The notes beneath the pieces were generated by a model. That model did not search any database and was not told the origin of the DNA. It saw nothing but the letters and a program-made list of their open reading frames with translations. The position numbers and the translations under genes are program-made. 64,000 nucleotides of DNA, from the NCBI RefSeq assembly GCF_002532075.1, contig NZ_LYXE01000015.1:1-64000 (forward strand), in the 5' to 3' direction. The DNA comes from Candidatus Chloroploca asiatica (GTDB lineage: Bacteria > Chloroflexota > Chloroflexia > Chloroflexales > Chloroflexaceae). Position 1 is the first letter of the stretch, and each line of letters begins with the position of its first letter. Positions 16,583 to 24,684 of this stretch are shown here, in pieces.

Positions 16583-17878
16583 CTACTCGGCTTCGTGCTG
16601 GCCTTGCTCAAGCGCCCGCAGCACATCGGCGCGCCCGATGATGCCAACGACGTGGCCTTGCTGGTCAATCACTGGTAGACGCTTGATCTTGTAGCTAATC
16701 ATCAACTGGATGGCCTCGGTGGTTAGCGTATCGGTGGTCACGGTAATCACCGGACTCGTCATCACATCGGCGGCCGTTCGGCCTTTGAGATCGAGTTCAA
16801 GCCCTTCGGGGCGATTGCCGCCACTCAACAGCGTCGCCAGGCGTTGCAGCGCACTACCCGGGACAGGTCGCGTTGCGCGACGCAGAACATCCCCATCGGT
16901 GATGATGCCAATAACCTGTTTGTCATAGTTTACGACCACAATACGGCGCTTGCGCGTAGCGAGCAACTGGTCAAGCGTTTCGGCAAGTGAGGTTATCTCG
17001 CGCACCACAGGAATCGGGGCAATCGAAAGGCTCCCTACGGTTGAAAGCTCGCCATTAGAGCGGCGCAACTGCTGTTCGGGGCGCTGACGGAGTCCTTCGG
17101 TGACCGTCTTGAGCAGATCATAACGACTGACCATGCCAACAAGTTTGCCCGCCGCATTTACCACCGGAATGCGCTTCATATTATGTTTCGCCATCACCTC
17201 AGCGGCATGCGCGAGCGAGGTCGTCATGGTGAGAATGACCGGGTCGAGCGTCATCACATCGGCGGCGCGTTGGGGCTGTTGAGCAAGAGCAGCAACCTGA
17301 GCGGCACGTTCATCAAGGGGAAAGAGCTTCTGGAGGCGTAAGGGCAACGTCGTACCTCCGCGGGTCAACAGATCGCCATCGGTAATGATCCCGATCACGC
17401 GCAGATCATCATCGACAACGGGCAGGGCGCGCAAGGCGCGATCAATCAAGAGGCTCACGATCTCACTGACTGGCGCATTGGGGCCAACCCGAGCGACATC
17501 ACGACTCATCACATCAGCAACAGTGAGGTGGCGTGGAAAGGGGCCACCCTCGCGATAGCTATGCTGGATCACCTGGATCGGGCTGACCGCGATCAGTCCC
17601 TCAGTCACCAGTTCGCGCAGGGTTGGCAGCACCAACTCGACGCGATCAGTTCGATCAATAAACGTAATGATGACCGGAAGTTGGCCAGGCGCATCCACAA
17701 TAAGATCGGAGCGCATCATGCCATTGACCCCATACCCACCAATGCCACGAAGCACGGTGGCCCCCGGGCATCCCGCCGCACGGAGGGCATCAAGAACCCA
17801 CTGCGTCAGTGACTGCCCATGCCGACTATCGCCCTCGCCGATATAGATCCAGACCTGCTGCGTTGTCGCGGTATCCAT
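16583..17878 (-). CDS. DUF190 protein fused to four CBS domains
   Basis: Residues about 7-105 form a DUF190 (PII-like) domain: VWIYIGEGDSRHGQSLTQWV and LRGIGGYGVNGMM. Four CBS motifs follow in two pairs: ADVMSRDVARVG to VIGIITDGDLLTRG, ADVMTLDPVILT to LVGMVSRYDLLK, a degenerate third beginning IAPIPVVREITS and ending VIGIITDGDVLRRA, and ADVMTSPVITVTT to VVGIIGRADVLRAL. CBS pairs bind adenine nucleotides. DUF190 genes are often next to crcB. The operon with two crcB genes therefore suggests nucleotide-dependent control of fluoride export, which is an inference. Start MDTATTQQVW is chosen as the first Met before the domain; an extended frame upstream overlaps the divergent gene. Total 431 residues. 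Confidence 0.85.
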   Translation of the reverse strand: MDTATTQQVWIYIGEGDSRHGQSLTQWVLDALRAAGCPGATVLRGIGGYGVNGMMRSDLIVDAPGQLPVIITFIDRTDRVELVLPTLRELVTEGLIAVSPIQVIQHSYREGGPFPRHLTVADVMSRDVARVGPNAPVSEIVSLLIDRALRALPVVDDDLRVIGIITDGDLLTRGGTTLPLRLQKLFPLDERAAQVAALAQQPQRAADVMTLDPVILTMTTSLAHAAEVMAKHNMKRIPVVNAAGKLVGMVSRYDLLKTVTEGLRQRPEQQLRRSNGELSTVGSLSIAPIPVVREITSLAETLDQLLATRKRRIVVVNYDKQVIGIITDGDVLRRATRPVPGSALQRLATLLSGGNRPEGLELDLKGRTAADVMTSPVITVTTDTLTTEAIQLMISYKIKRLPVIDQQGHVVGIIGRADVLRALEQGQHEAE

Positions 17879-17981
17879 ATGTGACTCCACCTTGATCGCC
17901 AGGCGTTCGTCGCTCGCCTGAACCTGCCGTATAGTTGCCAGGATACCATAGATTTGGGGGCTTGAAGCACACGGCAAGAGT

Positions 17982-17991
17982 ATTGTACAAT
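17982..17991. promoter_or_regulatory. ATTGTACAAT palindrome in a divergent promoter region
   Basis: The gap between the DUF190-CBS operon and the carbonic anhydrase gene (17879-18022) holds both promoters. A 10-bp palindrome ATTGTACAAT sits near the centre and an A/T-rich stretch (CTATCTATATCTATG) follows. It may be an operator or simply a promoter element. I could not fit a fluoride riboswitch consensus to this leader. Confidence 0.35.
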
Positions 17992-18022
17992 CGAACCTAT
18001 CTATATCTATGCAAAGGCACGT

Positions 18023-18538
18023 ATGAACGAGCAACAACCAGTCTTACACGACGAGTTTGACATTCACCCAACTGCCTATATCTTTCCCAACACCTTCCTT
18101 GCGGGAACCATTACCATCGGGGCTGAGAGTAGTGTCTGGCCAATGAGCGTACTGCGCGCCGATACGGTGCCGATCACCATCGGGGCCTACTCGAATGTCC
18201 AGGATGGCTGCATCATTCACGGCGACCCGGGCTTTCCGGCCATCATTGGTGATTGGGTGACGCTCGGGCATGGCGCGATTGTGCATGGTGCAGAGATCGA
18301 GGACGAAGTCTTGATTGGCATCGGAGCGGTGGTTTTGAATGGGGCGCGCATCGGGCGCGGCTCGATGATCGGAGCACGAGCACTTGTGACGGAGGGCATG
18401 GAAGTTCCGCCCGGCTCGTTAGTGCTCGGCATTCCCGGGCGCATCCGCCCCCTCAGCCCCGAACAGGCGGCGCGCATCCGTACACCTGCCGAGCACTACG
18501 TGGCCCGCAAAGAGTTGTATCGGCGTCGGATGACGTGA
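18023..18538 (+). CDS. Gamma-carbonic anhydrase family protein (left-handed beta-helix)
   Basis: The 171-residue protein is a hexapeptide-repeat left-handed beta-helix. Conserved features of the gamma-CA/YrdA family are visible: SSVWPMSVLRADTVPITIG with the RAD motif, SNVQDGCIIHGD with the metal His, and GHGAIVHGAEI with two more His. Together these make the trimer-interface zinc site. The enzyme could hydrate CO2, or act as a ferripyochelin-binding-type protein of uncertain activity. In Chloroflexales CO2/bicarbonate conversion is relevant to the 3-hydroxypropionate bicycle, but the link is only contextual. It is divergent from the fluoride operon and ends just before the convergent OsmC gene. 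Confidence 0.88.
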   Translation: MNEQQPVLHDEFDIHPTAYIFPNTFLAGTITIGAESSVWPMSVLRADTVPITIGAYSNVQDGCIIHGDPGFPAIIGDWVTLGHGAIVHGAEIEDEVLIGIGAVVLNGARIGRGSMIGARALVTEGMEVPPGSLVLGIPGRIRPLSPEQAARIRTPAEHYVARKELYRRRMT

Positions 18539-18567
18539 GGCCGCGAGGCGAACAACCTTTTGCCTGA

Positions 18568-19104
18568 TTATGGTACAACAACTTCGGTACGACCAGTCAC
18601 TGGGGTCGGGTTGGTCAGCGCACGCAAGATTGGGCAGAGTTCGGCGATATCGCGTTCGAGCGTCGCCACCTCTTCGGGGGAGAGCGTACCAGTGACCCGT
18701 AGCAGGTAGGCGAGGTCGGTTGGGGCAACCGGGACATTGTCGGTCACTGCAAGCGTACCCCGGTAGTCGAGTTGGCCGGTGACCTCGATCTCAAGCTGTT
18801 CGAGATGCAGCCCACGGTCAGCAGCGATCACCAGAGCCGAATGGGCGAGGCAACTCGCCAGGGCGCCGAGGAGCAATTCGGGGGCGGTTGGCCCAAGCCC
18901 GTGGCCACCAAGTATCGCACCGGCGTCGGTCATGACGATGTGTTCGCGCATCTGGATCGGGCGGGCACCCGTGCCTGCGGCGACCTTGACTGTGGCCCGC
19001 AGGGGGGCCGGGGCCGCGTCGGGACTGCGCAGTTGTTCGCGATAGGCTTCGACCAGATCACGTTTACGTTCAAGATACTCGGGCAAGTTCCACGTCGGAG
19101 GCAT
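18568..19104 (-). CDS. OsmC family protein
   Basis: The 178-residue protein has the OsmC/Ohr fold features. A first redox cysteine lies in a helix, ELLLGALASCLAHSALVIAA, and a second in ELCPILRALTNPTPV, with beta strands such as LEIEVTGQLDYRG. OsmC/Ohr proteins reduce organic or lipid hydroperoxides with these two cysteines. The N-terminal 30 residues are helical (LPEYLERKRDLVEAYREQL) and less typical, as in the YhfA-like subgroup. The ATG at 19104 is preferred because AAGGAAG lies 8 nt before it. It converges with the carbonic anhydrase gene. Confidence 0.82.
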   Translation of the reverse strand: MPPTWNLPEYLERKRDLVEAYREQLRSPDAAPAPLRATVKVAAGTGARPIQMREHIVMTDAGAILGGHGLGPTAPELLLGALASCLAHSALVIAADRGLHLEQLEIEVTGQLDYRGTLAVTDNVPVAPTDLAYLLRVTGTLSPEEVATLERDIAELCPILRALTNPTPVTGRTEVVVP

Positions 19105-19217
19105 GCTACGTCTTCCTTTCTTGGGCAAGGTCTCAGGCTGCTTTACCGTTCAGAGGCGTGCATCGCTTCCTGATGCGCTCGGCCTCTTTCCTATCGTCGA
19201 AAGCCTTGTCTTACACT

Positions 19218-20420
19218 CTACTGGCCAAGGCGAAGCGAGGGCACAACATCGAGATCCCAGCCACTCTGAAGGCCGGCGTGAAAACGGTAAAAAGCGGCGG
19301 CGGCGACCATGGCGGCATTGTCGGTACAGAGGGCCAGTGATGGAGCGTGGACGGGCACGCTGGCGCGCCGGGACAACTCTTCGCGCAGGCGTACATTGGC
19401 GGCCACTCCTCCGGCGACCAGAATGGCCGTGGCGTTATACCGGGTGGCCGCTTCAACGGTCTTGGTCGTGAGCACATCAACGACCGACTCCTGGAAGGCG
19501 TGGGCCATCTGGCCGACAAAACGTGGGTCAAGCGCGGACTTGGGCGCAGGCGCAACCGGGGCAGTTGGCTCGGTGGGCTCACGTGAGCGTTCAAGCGAGC
19601 GCTTGCCGCGCAAGATCTGCGGTTGTGGCCGACTGGTTGGTGTGGACGGTGGCGGCTGGCCAGGCGAAGCGGACGACTTTTCGGAAGACGGGCGAAGCAA
19701 CTGGGCGTCGCGCTCGCGCCGTTCCTGCACACGATGAAGCACGGCTGTTTTCAAGCCGCTAAAGGAGAAGTCAAAGCTATCACGCAACCAGGCACGCGGC
19801 AGTGTCATCGCCGAGGTTCCGCCCTGGGCGGCATGCTGAATGGCCGGACCACCAGGGTAGCCCAGGTCGAGCATCCGGGCCACTTTATCGAACGCCTCAC
19901 CGGCGGCATCGTCACGGGTCTGCCCCAGAAGCTCGTAGTCGCCGTGATCGCGGAGCAGGGCAAGCAACGTATGCCCGCCACTGACGACCAGGGCGACGAG
20001 CGGAAATTCAGGTGCGGGCACGTCGGTGCGTGGATCTTCAAGCAGCCAGTTCGCATAGATATGGGCTTCGAGATGATTGACGCCGACAAACGGCAAGCCG
20101 CGGTGCCAGGCCATCGCCTTGGCCGCATTGAGCCCGGTCAGCAGCGCCCCACTAAGCCCGGGGCCATAGGTCGCAGCAATCGCGTCGATGCCTTCCCAGC
20201 CACCGGGGACAACCTCGAGGGCCCGTTCGACCACAGGCATCAAGCTCAGGATATGTTGACGCGAGGCAACCTCGGGCACAACGCCACCGAAGCGCTGATG
20301 CATCGCCATTTGCGAAGCCACAACATTCGAGAGCATACGGCGCCCGCCCTGGACGACGGCAGCCGCAGTCTCATCACACGATGTTTCGAGCGCCAGGATG
20401 GTCTTTGGTTCAACAGTCAT
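19218..20420 (-). CDS. tsaD: tRNA N6-threonylcarbamoyladenosine transferase TsaD with a low-complexity insert
   Basis: TsaD transfers the threonylcarbamoyl group to A37 of ANN-decoding tRNAs. The protein shows ILALETSCDETAAAVV, VPEVASRQH, the metal-binding HLEAH (residues 116-120), VVSGGHTLL, GEAFDKVARMLDLGYPGGP and AGGVAANVRLR. It is 400 residues, longer than the usual 330-340. The excess is a region at about 238-297 rich in Pro, Ser, Arg and Glu (SSASPGQPPPSTPTSRPQPQ). It falls after SGLKTAVLHRV, where orthologues have a short surface segment. All catalytic motifs remain intact, so the enzyme should be functional. Confidence 0.93.
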   Translation of the reverse strand: MTVEPKTILALETSCDETAAAVVQGGRRMLSNVVASQMAMHQRFGGVVPEVASRQHILSLMPVVERALEVVPGGWEGIDAIAATYGPGLSGALLTGLNAAKAMAWHRGLPFVGVNHLEAHIYANWLLEDPRTDVPAPEFPLVALVVSGGHTLLALLRDHGDYELLGQTRDDAAGEAFDKVARMLDLGYPGGPAIQHAAQGGTSAMTLPRAWLRDSFDFSFSGLKTAVLHRVQERRERDAQLLRPSSEKSSASPGQPPPSTPTSRPQPQILRGKRSLERSREPTEPTAPVAPAPKSALDPRFVGQMAHAFQESVVDVLTTKTVEAATRYNATAILVAGGVAANVRLREELSRRASVPVHAPSLALCTDNAAMVAAAAFYRFHAGLQSGWDLDVVPSLRLGQ

Positions 20421-20485
20421 TAGATCGGCAACTCGCTGCTACAGGCACCACACCGCAGACATACGGGTGGGCCAGCGGGTACGGC

Positions 20486-21109
20486 TCAGGCCTCGACCGG
20501 GGGAAGAGGCGGCACATGATTCACCATACGCAGAATGACCCCGGCGGCATAGGCATCAAGACTCGTCAGGCTGCCCGTATCAATCCGCCAGTGCCAATGA
20601 CTTCCGGGGGCAAGGCCAAAGCATTCACAGAGCACAAGTTGAATCGGCGTCGCATGGGTCACGACAAGAATCCGTCCACCGGGATGATCGCGGAGCAACG
20701 CACGCCATGCAGAAGCAACGCGTGCATAGACCTCAGCGAGACTCTCGCCGCCTTCAGCGCGACCATTGATCCCAGCGCTCCAGCGGGCGCGGGCTTCATC
20801 GGGAAACTGTTGCAGCACCTCGCGATAGGTCAAGCCTTCCCAGCGGCCATGGTGCGACTCGGCCCAATTCTGATCGAGGCGCACCGTCACACCACGCCGC
20901 CCGGCGAGGATCGCCTGGGCAGTCCGCTGCGTGCGTTCGGCAGGGCTCACCAGGGCGACATCAAACGGAATGCGGCGCAGGCGCAAGGCAACAGCACGAC
21001 TCTGGCGATGCCCGTAGGCAGTGAGGGGGCTATTGCTCCAACTCTGATAACGGCGCTCGAGATTGAATTGCGTCTGACCGTGACGCACAAACCAGATACT
21101 CGTTCGCAA
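20486..21109 (-). CDS. Histidine phosphatase (phosphoglycerate mutase-like)
   Basis: The 207-residue protein is a branch 1 histidine phosphatase. The catalytic RHG lies in IWFVRHGQTQFN, the second Arg in LVSPAERTQRTAQAIL, the acid in WAESHHGRWEGLTYREV, and the second catalytic His in ILVVTHATPIQLVL. Members include cofactor-dependent phosphoglycerate mutase, alpha-ribazole phosphatase and broad phosphatases; sequence alone does not separate them here. The TTG at 21109 is chosen because a GGAGG ribosome site lies 7 nt before it. A GTG 18 nt upstream is possible but less well placed. It lies downstream of the LysK-like gene in the same direction. Confidence 0.82.
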   Translation of the reverse strand: MRTSIWFVRHGQTQFNLERRYQSWSNSPLTAYGHRQSRAVALRLRRIPFDVALVSPAERTQRTAQAILAGRRGVTVRLDQNWAESHHGRWEGLTYREVLQQFPDEARARWSAGINGRAEGGESLAEVYARVASAWRALLRDHPGGRILVVTHATPIQLVLCECFGLAPGSHWHWRIDTGSLTSLDAYAAGVILRMVNHVPPLPPVEA

Positions 21110-21141
21110 AAACCTGCCTCCGGTCACATTTCATACAGAAC

Positions 21142-22191
21142 CTAGACCTGTTGGGCGAGCACATCGGCGAGCACAAGAATCGCGCGCTGATATTCTTCCA
21201 GGTCAAGATGTTCATCGGGCGTATGGTCAAGGCGTGAGTCGCCAGGACCATACGCCACAATTGGACAACGCCAGGCCGGACCAACAACATTCATATCGGC
21301 GGTACCGGTTTTGTGCAAGAACCCAGGCTTGCCGCCGTGCTGACGAATCGCCCGCACGAACGACCCGGCGAGCGGGGTTGTACGCGGGCTACGAAAAGCG
21401 GGGCAGCCTCCTTCGAAACGCAGCTTGGCCGAGCCAGCCAGCGACGCGACATGGCCAGCAAGCGCATCAGGCTCAACCCCTTCGGGCAAGCGCAACCCAA
21501 TGGTCGCCTCGCACCAATCAGTCATGCCATCACCACCACTGGCGACGTGGCGCAATGAAGGAAGCAACTGCTCAAAGAGGCGATCGCGTCCAGCATTGAC
21601 CGTAGCGCAGTAGGCTTCCAGTTCACGCCAGAAAGCAACCATCACCTCAGGGGCCGCAGGCTGCTCGCCGGCGCTATGGGCCGCATCTTGTTCGAGGTGA
21701 TAGTGAACAAGCAAACGCCCCTTATAGCCGAGGGTCACCCGCTCCCAGCCACTCGGCTCGCCGATAATGCAACTCGCGGGAGCATACTGCTCGCGGGCAT
21801 AATGGGCCCCGCGTGAACTGGCGGACTCTTCTTCAGTCGCGCCGATCAAGACGAGGCGACAACGCAAGCGTCCGGTCAACTCGAGGTGGCGTGCGGCCTG
21901 GACAAAGGTTGCAAACGGGCCTTTGGCATCAACAGCACCGCGCCCATAGAGACAGCCATCCTGGATGCGCACCGGGATCATCCCGGGCACCGTATCAATA
22001 TGCCCAAGCAACACCACGAGCGGACCGGTTGTCCCGAGCTGCCCAACGGCATTGCCAGCGGCATCAACAAACGCATACCAGCCAAACTCACGCATCCGGG
22101 CCGTCAAGAACGCGGCAGCTTCACCCTCTTGCCCCGAGAGCGACGGAATCCGCAGCAACGTTTCAAGAAACTCAACAGCATTCATCTGCAT
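21142..22191 (-). CDS. lysK: M20 hydrolase, probable [LysW]-lysine/ornithine hydrolase
   Basis: The 349-residue M20 metallopeptidase has the zinc motifs VVLLGHIDTVPG (with the D of HxD), YGRGAVDAKGP, and IGATEEESASS (catalytic Glu-Glu). The late motif HKTGTADMNVVG, and the absence of a long dimerisation domain, fit LysK. LysK releases lysine or ornithine from the LysW carrier in the alpha-aminoadipate-type or carrier-linked arginine pathway. Partner genes (lysW, lysX, lysZ, lysY, lysJ) are not in the window, so the assignment rests on motifs and length. The start could be either of two ATGs 6 nt apart. Confidence 0.75.
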   Translation of the reverse strand: MQMNAVEFLETLLRIPSLSGQEGEAAAFLTARMREFGWYAFVDAAGNAVGQLGTTGPLVVLLGHIDTVPGMIPVRIQDGCLYGRGAVDAKGPFATFVQAARHLELTGRLRCRLVLIGATEEESASSRGAHYAREQYAPASCIIGEPSGWERVTLGYKGRLLVHYHLEQDAAHSAGEQPAAPEVMVAFWRELEAYCATVNAGRDRLFEQLLPSLRHVASGGDGMTDWCEATIGLRLPEGVEPDALAGHVASLAGSAKLRFEGGCPAFRSPRTTPLAGSFVRAIRQHGGKPGFLHKTGTADMNVVGPAWRCPIVAYGPGDSRLDHTPDEHLDLEEYQRAILVLADVLAQQV

Positions 22192-22264
22192 ACAACGTCT
22201 CGCCTATCGGCACGATCTCTCTGTGGCTTGCATTATACCGCAGGTAGGGGAGGAATAACGAGAT

Positions 22265-22299
22265 CAGCGCTCACAGGTCTGCTAGACCTGTGAGCGCTG
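22265..22299. terminator. 16-bp perfect hairpin
   Basis: Arms CAGCGCTCACAGGTCT (22265-22280) and AGACCTGTGAGCGCTG (22284-22299) flank the loop GCT. It lies between the diguanylate cyclase stop (minus strand, 22373) and the LysK-like start, adjacent to the dispersed repeat at 22300. It probably terminates the cyclase transcript. Confidence 0.6.
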
Positions 22300-22342
22300 G
22301 CCCGTGTTGCGCATACCGGATTATTTCCTGAAAAACCATGAG
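22300..22342 (+). repeat. Dispersed 43-bp repeat, copy B
   Basis: It begins GCCCGTGTTGCGCATACCGG and matches the minus strand of 4985-5027 at about 38 of 43 positions. It is located between the cyclase stop and a perfect hairpin. Confidence 0.55.
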
Positions 22343-22372
22343 CCTGGCGACGTACTTGGCGGGCAGCGATGC

Positions 22373-24364
22373 TCAAACATCTGGAAACGCAGCCATCCGC
22401 CAGCAATTGCGACCGGCTTCTTTGGCCTGATAGAGCGCGTCATCGGCGAGGTCAACCTGCTGGTCAAACGAGACAAAATCGGGATGAAACAACGCAATGC
22501 CAAGACTGGCTGTCACGGAAATGACAGCGTCTTCAAAGACAAAGGGCGAGGAACTGACCGTCTGTAAGAGCCGTTCGGCAAGTTGAGGGATATCTTTTTG
22601 ATCAGGAATCATCATGAGCACAATAAATTCTTCGCCGCCATAGCGGGCCAGGATGTCACCAGGACGAAGATTGGCACGAATGCGACGGGCAAATTCACAA
22701 ATGACGAGATCGCCAACCGCGTGCCCATAGGTATCATTGACAAGCTTGAAATAATCGAGGTCAAGCATAAAAATCGCCCCGCCAGGATCACCAGCTTTGG
22801 CCCGCAGAAAAAGCCTGTTCCCATGCTCAAAAAAATAGCGCCGATTATAGACCCCTGTAAGGGCGTCGGTTGTCGCAAGGCGTTCCAGCTCGGCCTGAAT
22901 TTTATGCCGCTCGGTGATATCACGGATCGAGACAATATGCACCATCTCGCCATCCCATTCAATGAAACGGGCGGTGATTTCAACAGGGAAGACCGTGCCA
23001 TCGCGGCGGCGATGCCAGCGCAAAGGAATGCGGACAATCTCTTTGCTTGGCCTCACATCGGTTGTGCGCTGGTGCGTTGCTTCAGGCTCAGCCGAGAGAT
23101 CGACATTGCGCATCTGCTTCAACTCATCTTGCGAAAAACCGTAGAGCACCGCCGCCGCACCATTTGCCTCAAGGATCTTGCCATCAGAACTACGCACCAC
23201 AAAATTGGCGTCGGACTCAAATTCAAAGAGATCACGATACTTTTCGCTGGCACGCACCAGGGCAATCGTGCCAACATTGATGCGCTCTTCCATCTGCTTG
23301 ATCAGATAGTTCCTTTCGTGATCAAGCCGGTTGATCTCGCCCGCTAAAGATCCGATTTCATTATTCAAATGAACTGTAATTTCGGTGTTTATTTGACCCA
23401 AATTCCACTGTTGCATACCTGCCAGCAAAGCCCTCAGTGAACGAATGATGATCATAGCAAAGAGCAACGGCAAAGCCACGATCAGACCAAGGTTGACCAG
23501 CACCGTGGCAATGGTCATCGGCCAGAGTTGATCATGCAGGAAGAAACGAATATTCAGATCGTCAGGGTTTTGCAGATATTGTTCAACATTATTTGGCGCA
23601 ACAAACCATGCCCACAGGGTTAGGATTGACATGATGATTACCAGCAAACTTGCTGACAACGTCACCGTGAGTGAGGTAGGCTCGCGAAAGATGGTAAGGC
23701 TGGCGATCACCGCAAAGAGCAGGCAGAGCATCAAGGCATACGTGACCAGGACGTAGTAGACAGGCAAGGCAAGCAGATCCCACGCAAAGGCCAGGCGCAA
23801 CCCAACGACCAGGGCAAGAAGAGCCAGCACGAGAACCTGGAGCCGCTCGGCAGGCGTATAGACCTGGCCCTGCCGCATTTGCATCAGCCGCAACAACACC
23901 CAGAGCAGGCCGACAAGCGGGATAAGTTCAAGCCACCCCGGGCGCAGAACACCTGCGGATGCTGTGCGCCACAACGCTTGCAGCGCCAGAGCACCTTCCA
24001 ACCCCAGATAGATGAGACTCGCCACAGCTACGATTGAGCGTTCCCGCTGCAACGGGGGTGATCGATCATCAGCCGCCGTGGTGACAAACTGGATCCAGAG
24101 GGCAACGAGGAGGGCCACCACCACCGGTTGCAGCGCGACGGCAATGAAGCGTGGCGAGGCCAGGAAAGAAACCTCAACGAAGGCCAGGCCAGCAAAAAGG
24201 GCGGTGCTGAGACAAAACCCAGTGACATAGAGCAACTGGCTATTCAGTGCACGGAGTTGGGTACGGAACAGACGAAAGATCAGATACGCCGAGGCCAGGA
24301 TCGCTAATATAAACAGGCTAAGACAGCCCGACGAAGCCGGAGTGAGCGCGAGGGAGGCGGTCAT
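22373..24364 (-). CDS. Membrane-bound PAS-GGDEF diguanylate cyclase
   Basis: The 663-residue protein begins with eight or so hydrophobic segments (about 12-265, plus one at about 285-310), resembling 7TM-type sensory modules. A short HAMP-like linker and coiled coil (INTEITVHLNNEIGSLAGEI) lead to a PAS domain with PAC motif (about 370-490, ending MVHIVSIRDITERHK). A GGDEF domain follows, starting TTDALTGVYNRRYF. The catalytic loop is RYGGEEF (GGEEF at 576-580). An allosteric I-site RPGD precedes it by five residues (567-570). Both key sites are intact, so the enzyme should make c-di-GMP and be product-inhibited. The signal is unknown. It appears monocistronic. Confidence 0.88.
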   Translation of the reverse strand: MTASLALTPASSGCLSLFILAILASAYLIFRLFRTQLRALNSQLLYVTGFCLSTALFAGLAFVEVSFLASPRFIAVALQPVVVALLVALWIQFVTTAADDRSPPLQRERSIVAVASLIYLGLEGALALQALWRTASAGVLRPGWLELIPLVGLLWVLLRLMQMRQGQVYTPAERLQVLVLALLALVVGLRLAFAWDLLALPVYYVLVTYALMLCLLFAVIASLTIFREPTSLTVTLSASLLVIIMSILTLWAWFVAPNNVEQYLQNPDDLNIRFFLHDQLWPMTIATVLVNLGLIVALPLLFAMIIIRSLRALLAGMQQWNLGQINTEITVHLNNEIGSLAGEINRLDHERNYLIKQMEERINVGTIALVRASEKYRDLFEFESDANFVVRSSDGKILEANGAAAVLYGFSQDELKQMRNVDLSAEPEATHQRTTDVRPSKEIVRIPLRWHRRRDGTVFPVEITARFIEWDGEMVHIVSIRDITERHKIQAELERLATTDALTGVYNRRYFFEHGNRLFLRAKAGDPGGAIFMLDLDYFKLVNDTYGHAVGDLVICEFARRIRANLRPGDILARYGGEEFIVLMMIPDQKDIPQLAERLLQTVSSSPFVFEDAVISVTASLGIALFHPDFVSFDQQVDLADDALYQAKEAGRNCWRMAAFPDV

Positions 24365-24442
24365 GATTTATGCAAAACCTTGAGCGAAAAGATAATCAAA
24401 GTCGATTCGATTTGAATTACCTTTTATGTAAATACAAAAGCT

Positions 24443-24451
24443 AGTATAACA
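24443..24451 (-). promoter_or_regulatory. Extended -10 promoter candidate for the diguanylate cyclase
   Basis: On the minus strand the sequence reads TGTTATACT, an extended -10 element, about 80 nt before the ATG. No good -35 hexamer is found at the right distance, which fits extended -10 promoters. The call is from motif reading only. Confidence 0.4.
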
Positions 24452-24607
24452 CAGTTCACACGTGTACCGATACAAAGACGTCCAGCGTCTACGCCCATCT
24501 GCGTCACTCTGCGGTGAACAAAGCAAGCTTTTGGCGTTGACAGACTACTCCGTTATTCTTTGAACGCAGTTTTCCGGTCTTTTCCGAGCCTGGGTGTGCG
24601 CCGCATG

Positions 24608-24682
24608 GTAGCGCGGGCTTCCAGCCCGCACCCAGGAAAGTAGCGCGGGCTTCCAGCCCGCACGTAGGCTGGAAGCCCGCGC
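24608..24682. repeat. Palindromic direct/inverted repeat cluster
   Basis: A 23-bp sequence beginning GTAGCGCGGGCTTCCAGCCC occurs twice in direct orientation (24608-24630 and 24640-24662), followed by its inverted core GCTGGAAGCCCGCGC (24668-24682). It abuts the stop of the VWA gene at 24685 and can fold into alternative hairpins, so it may terminate the five-gene cassette. The rest of the 320-bp gap 24365-24684 holds the cyclase promoter and no recognisable gene. Confidence 0.7.
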
Positions 24683-24684
24683 CA

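Noticed and set aside
17879..18022. Fluoride riboswitch upstream of the DUF190-CBS/crcB operon
   Set aside because: I looked for the conserved crcB RNA stems and pseudoknot in the leader and could not fit them. The short AGGCG/CGCCT hairpin seen is inside the unused extended frame.
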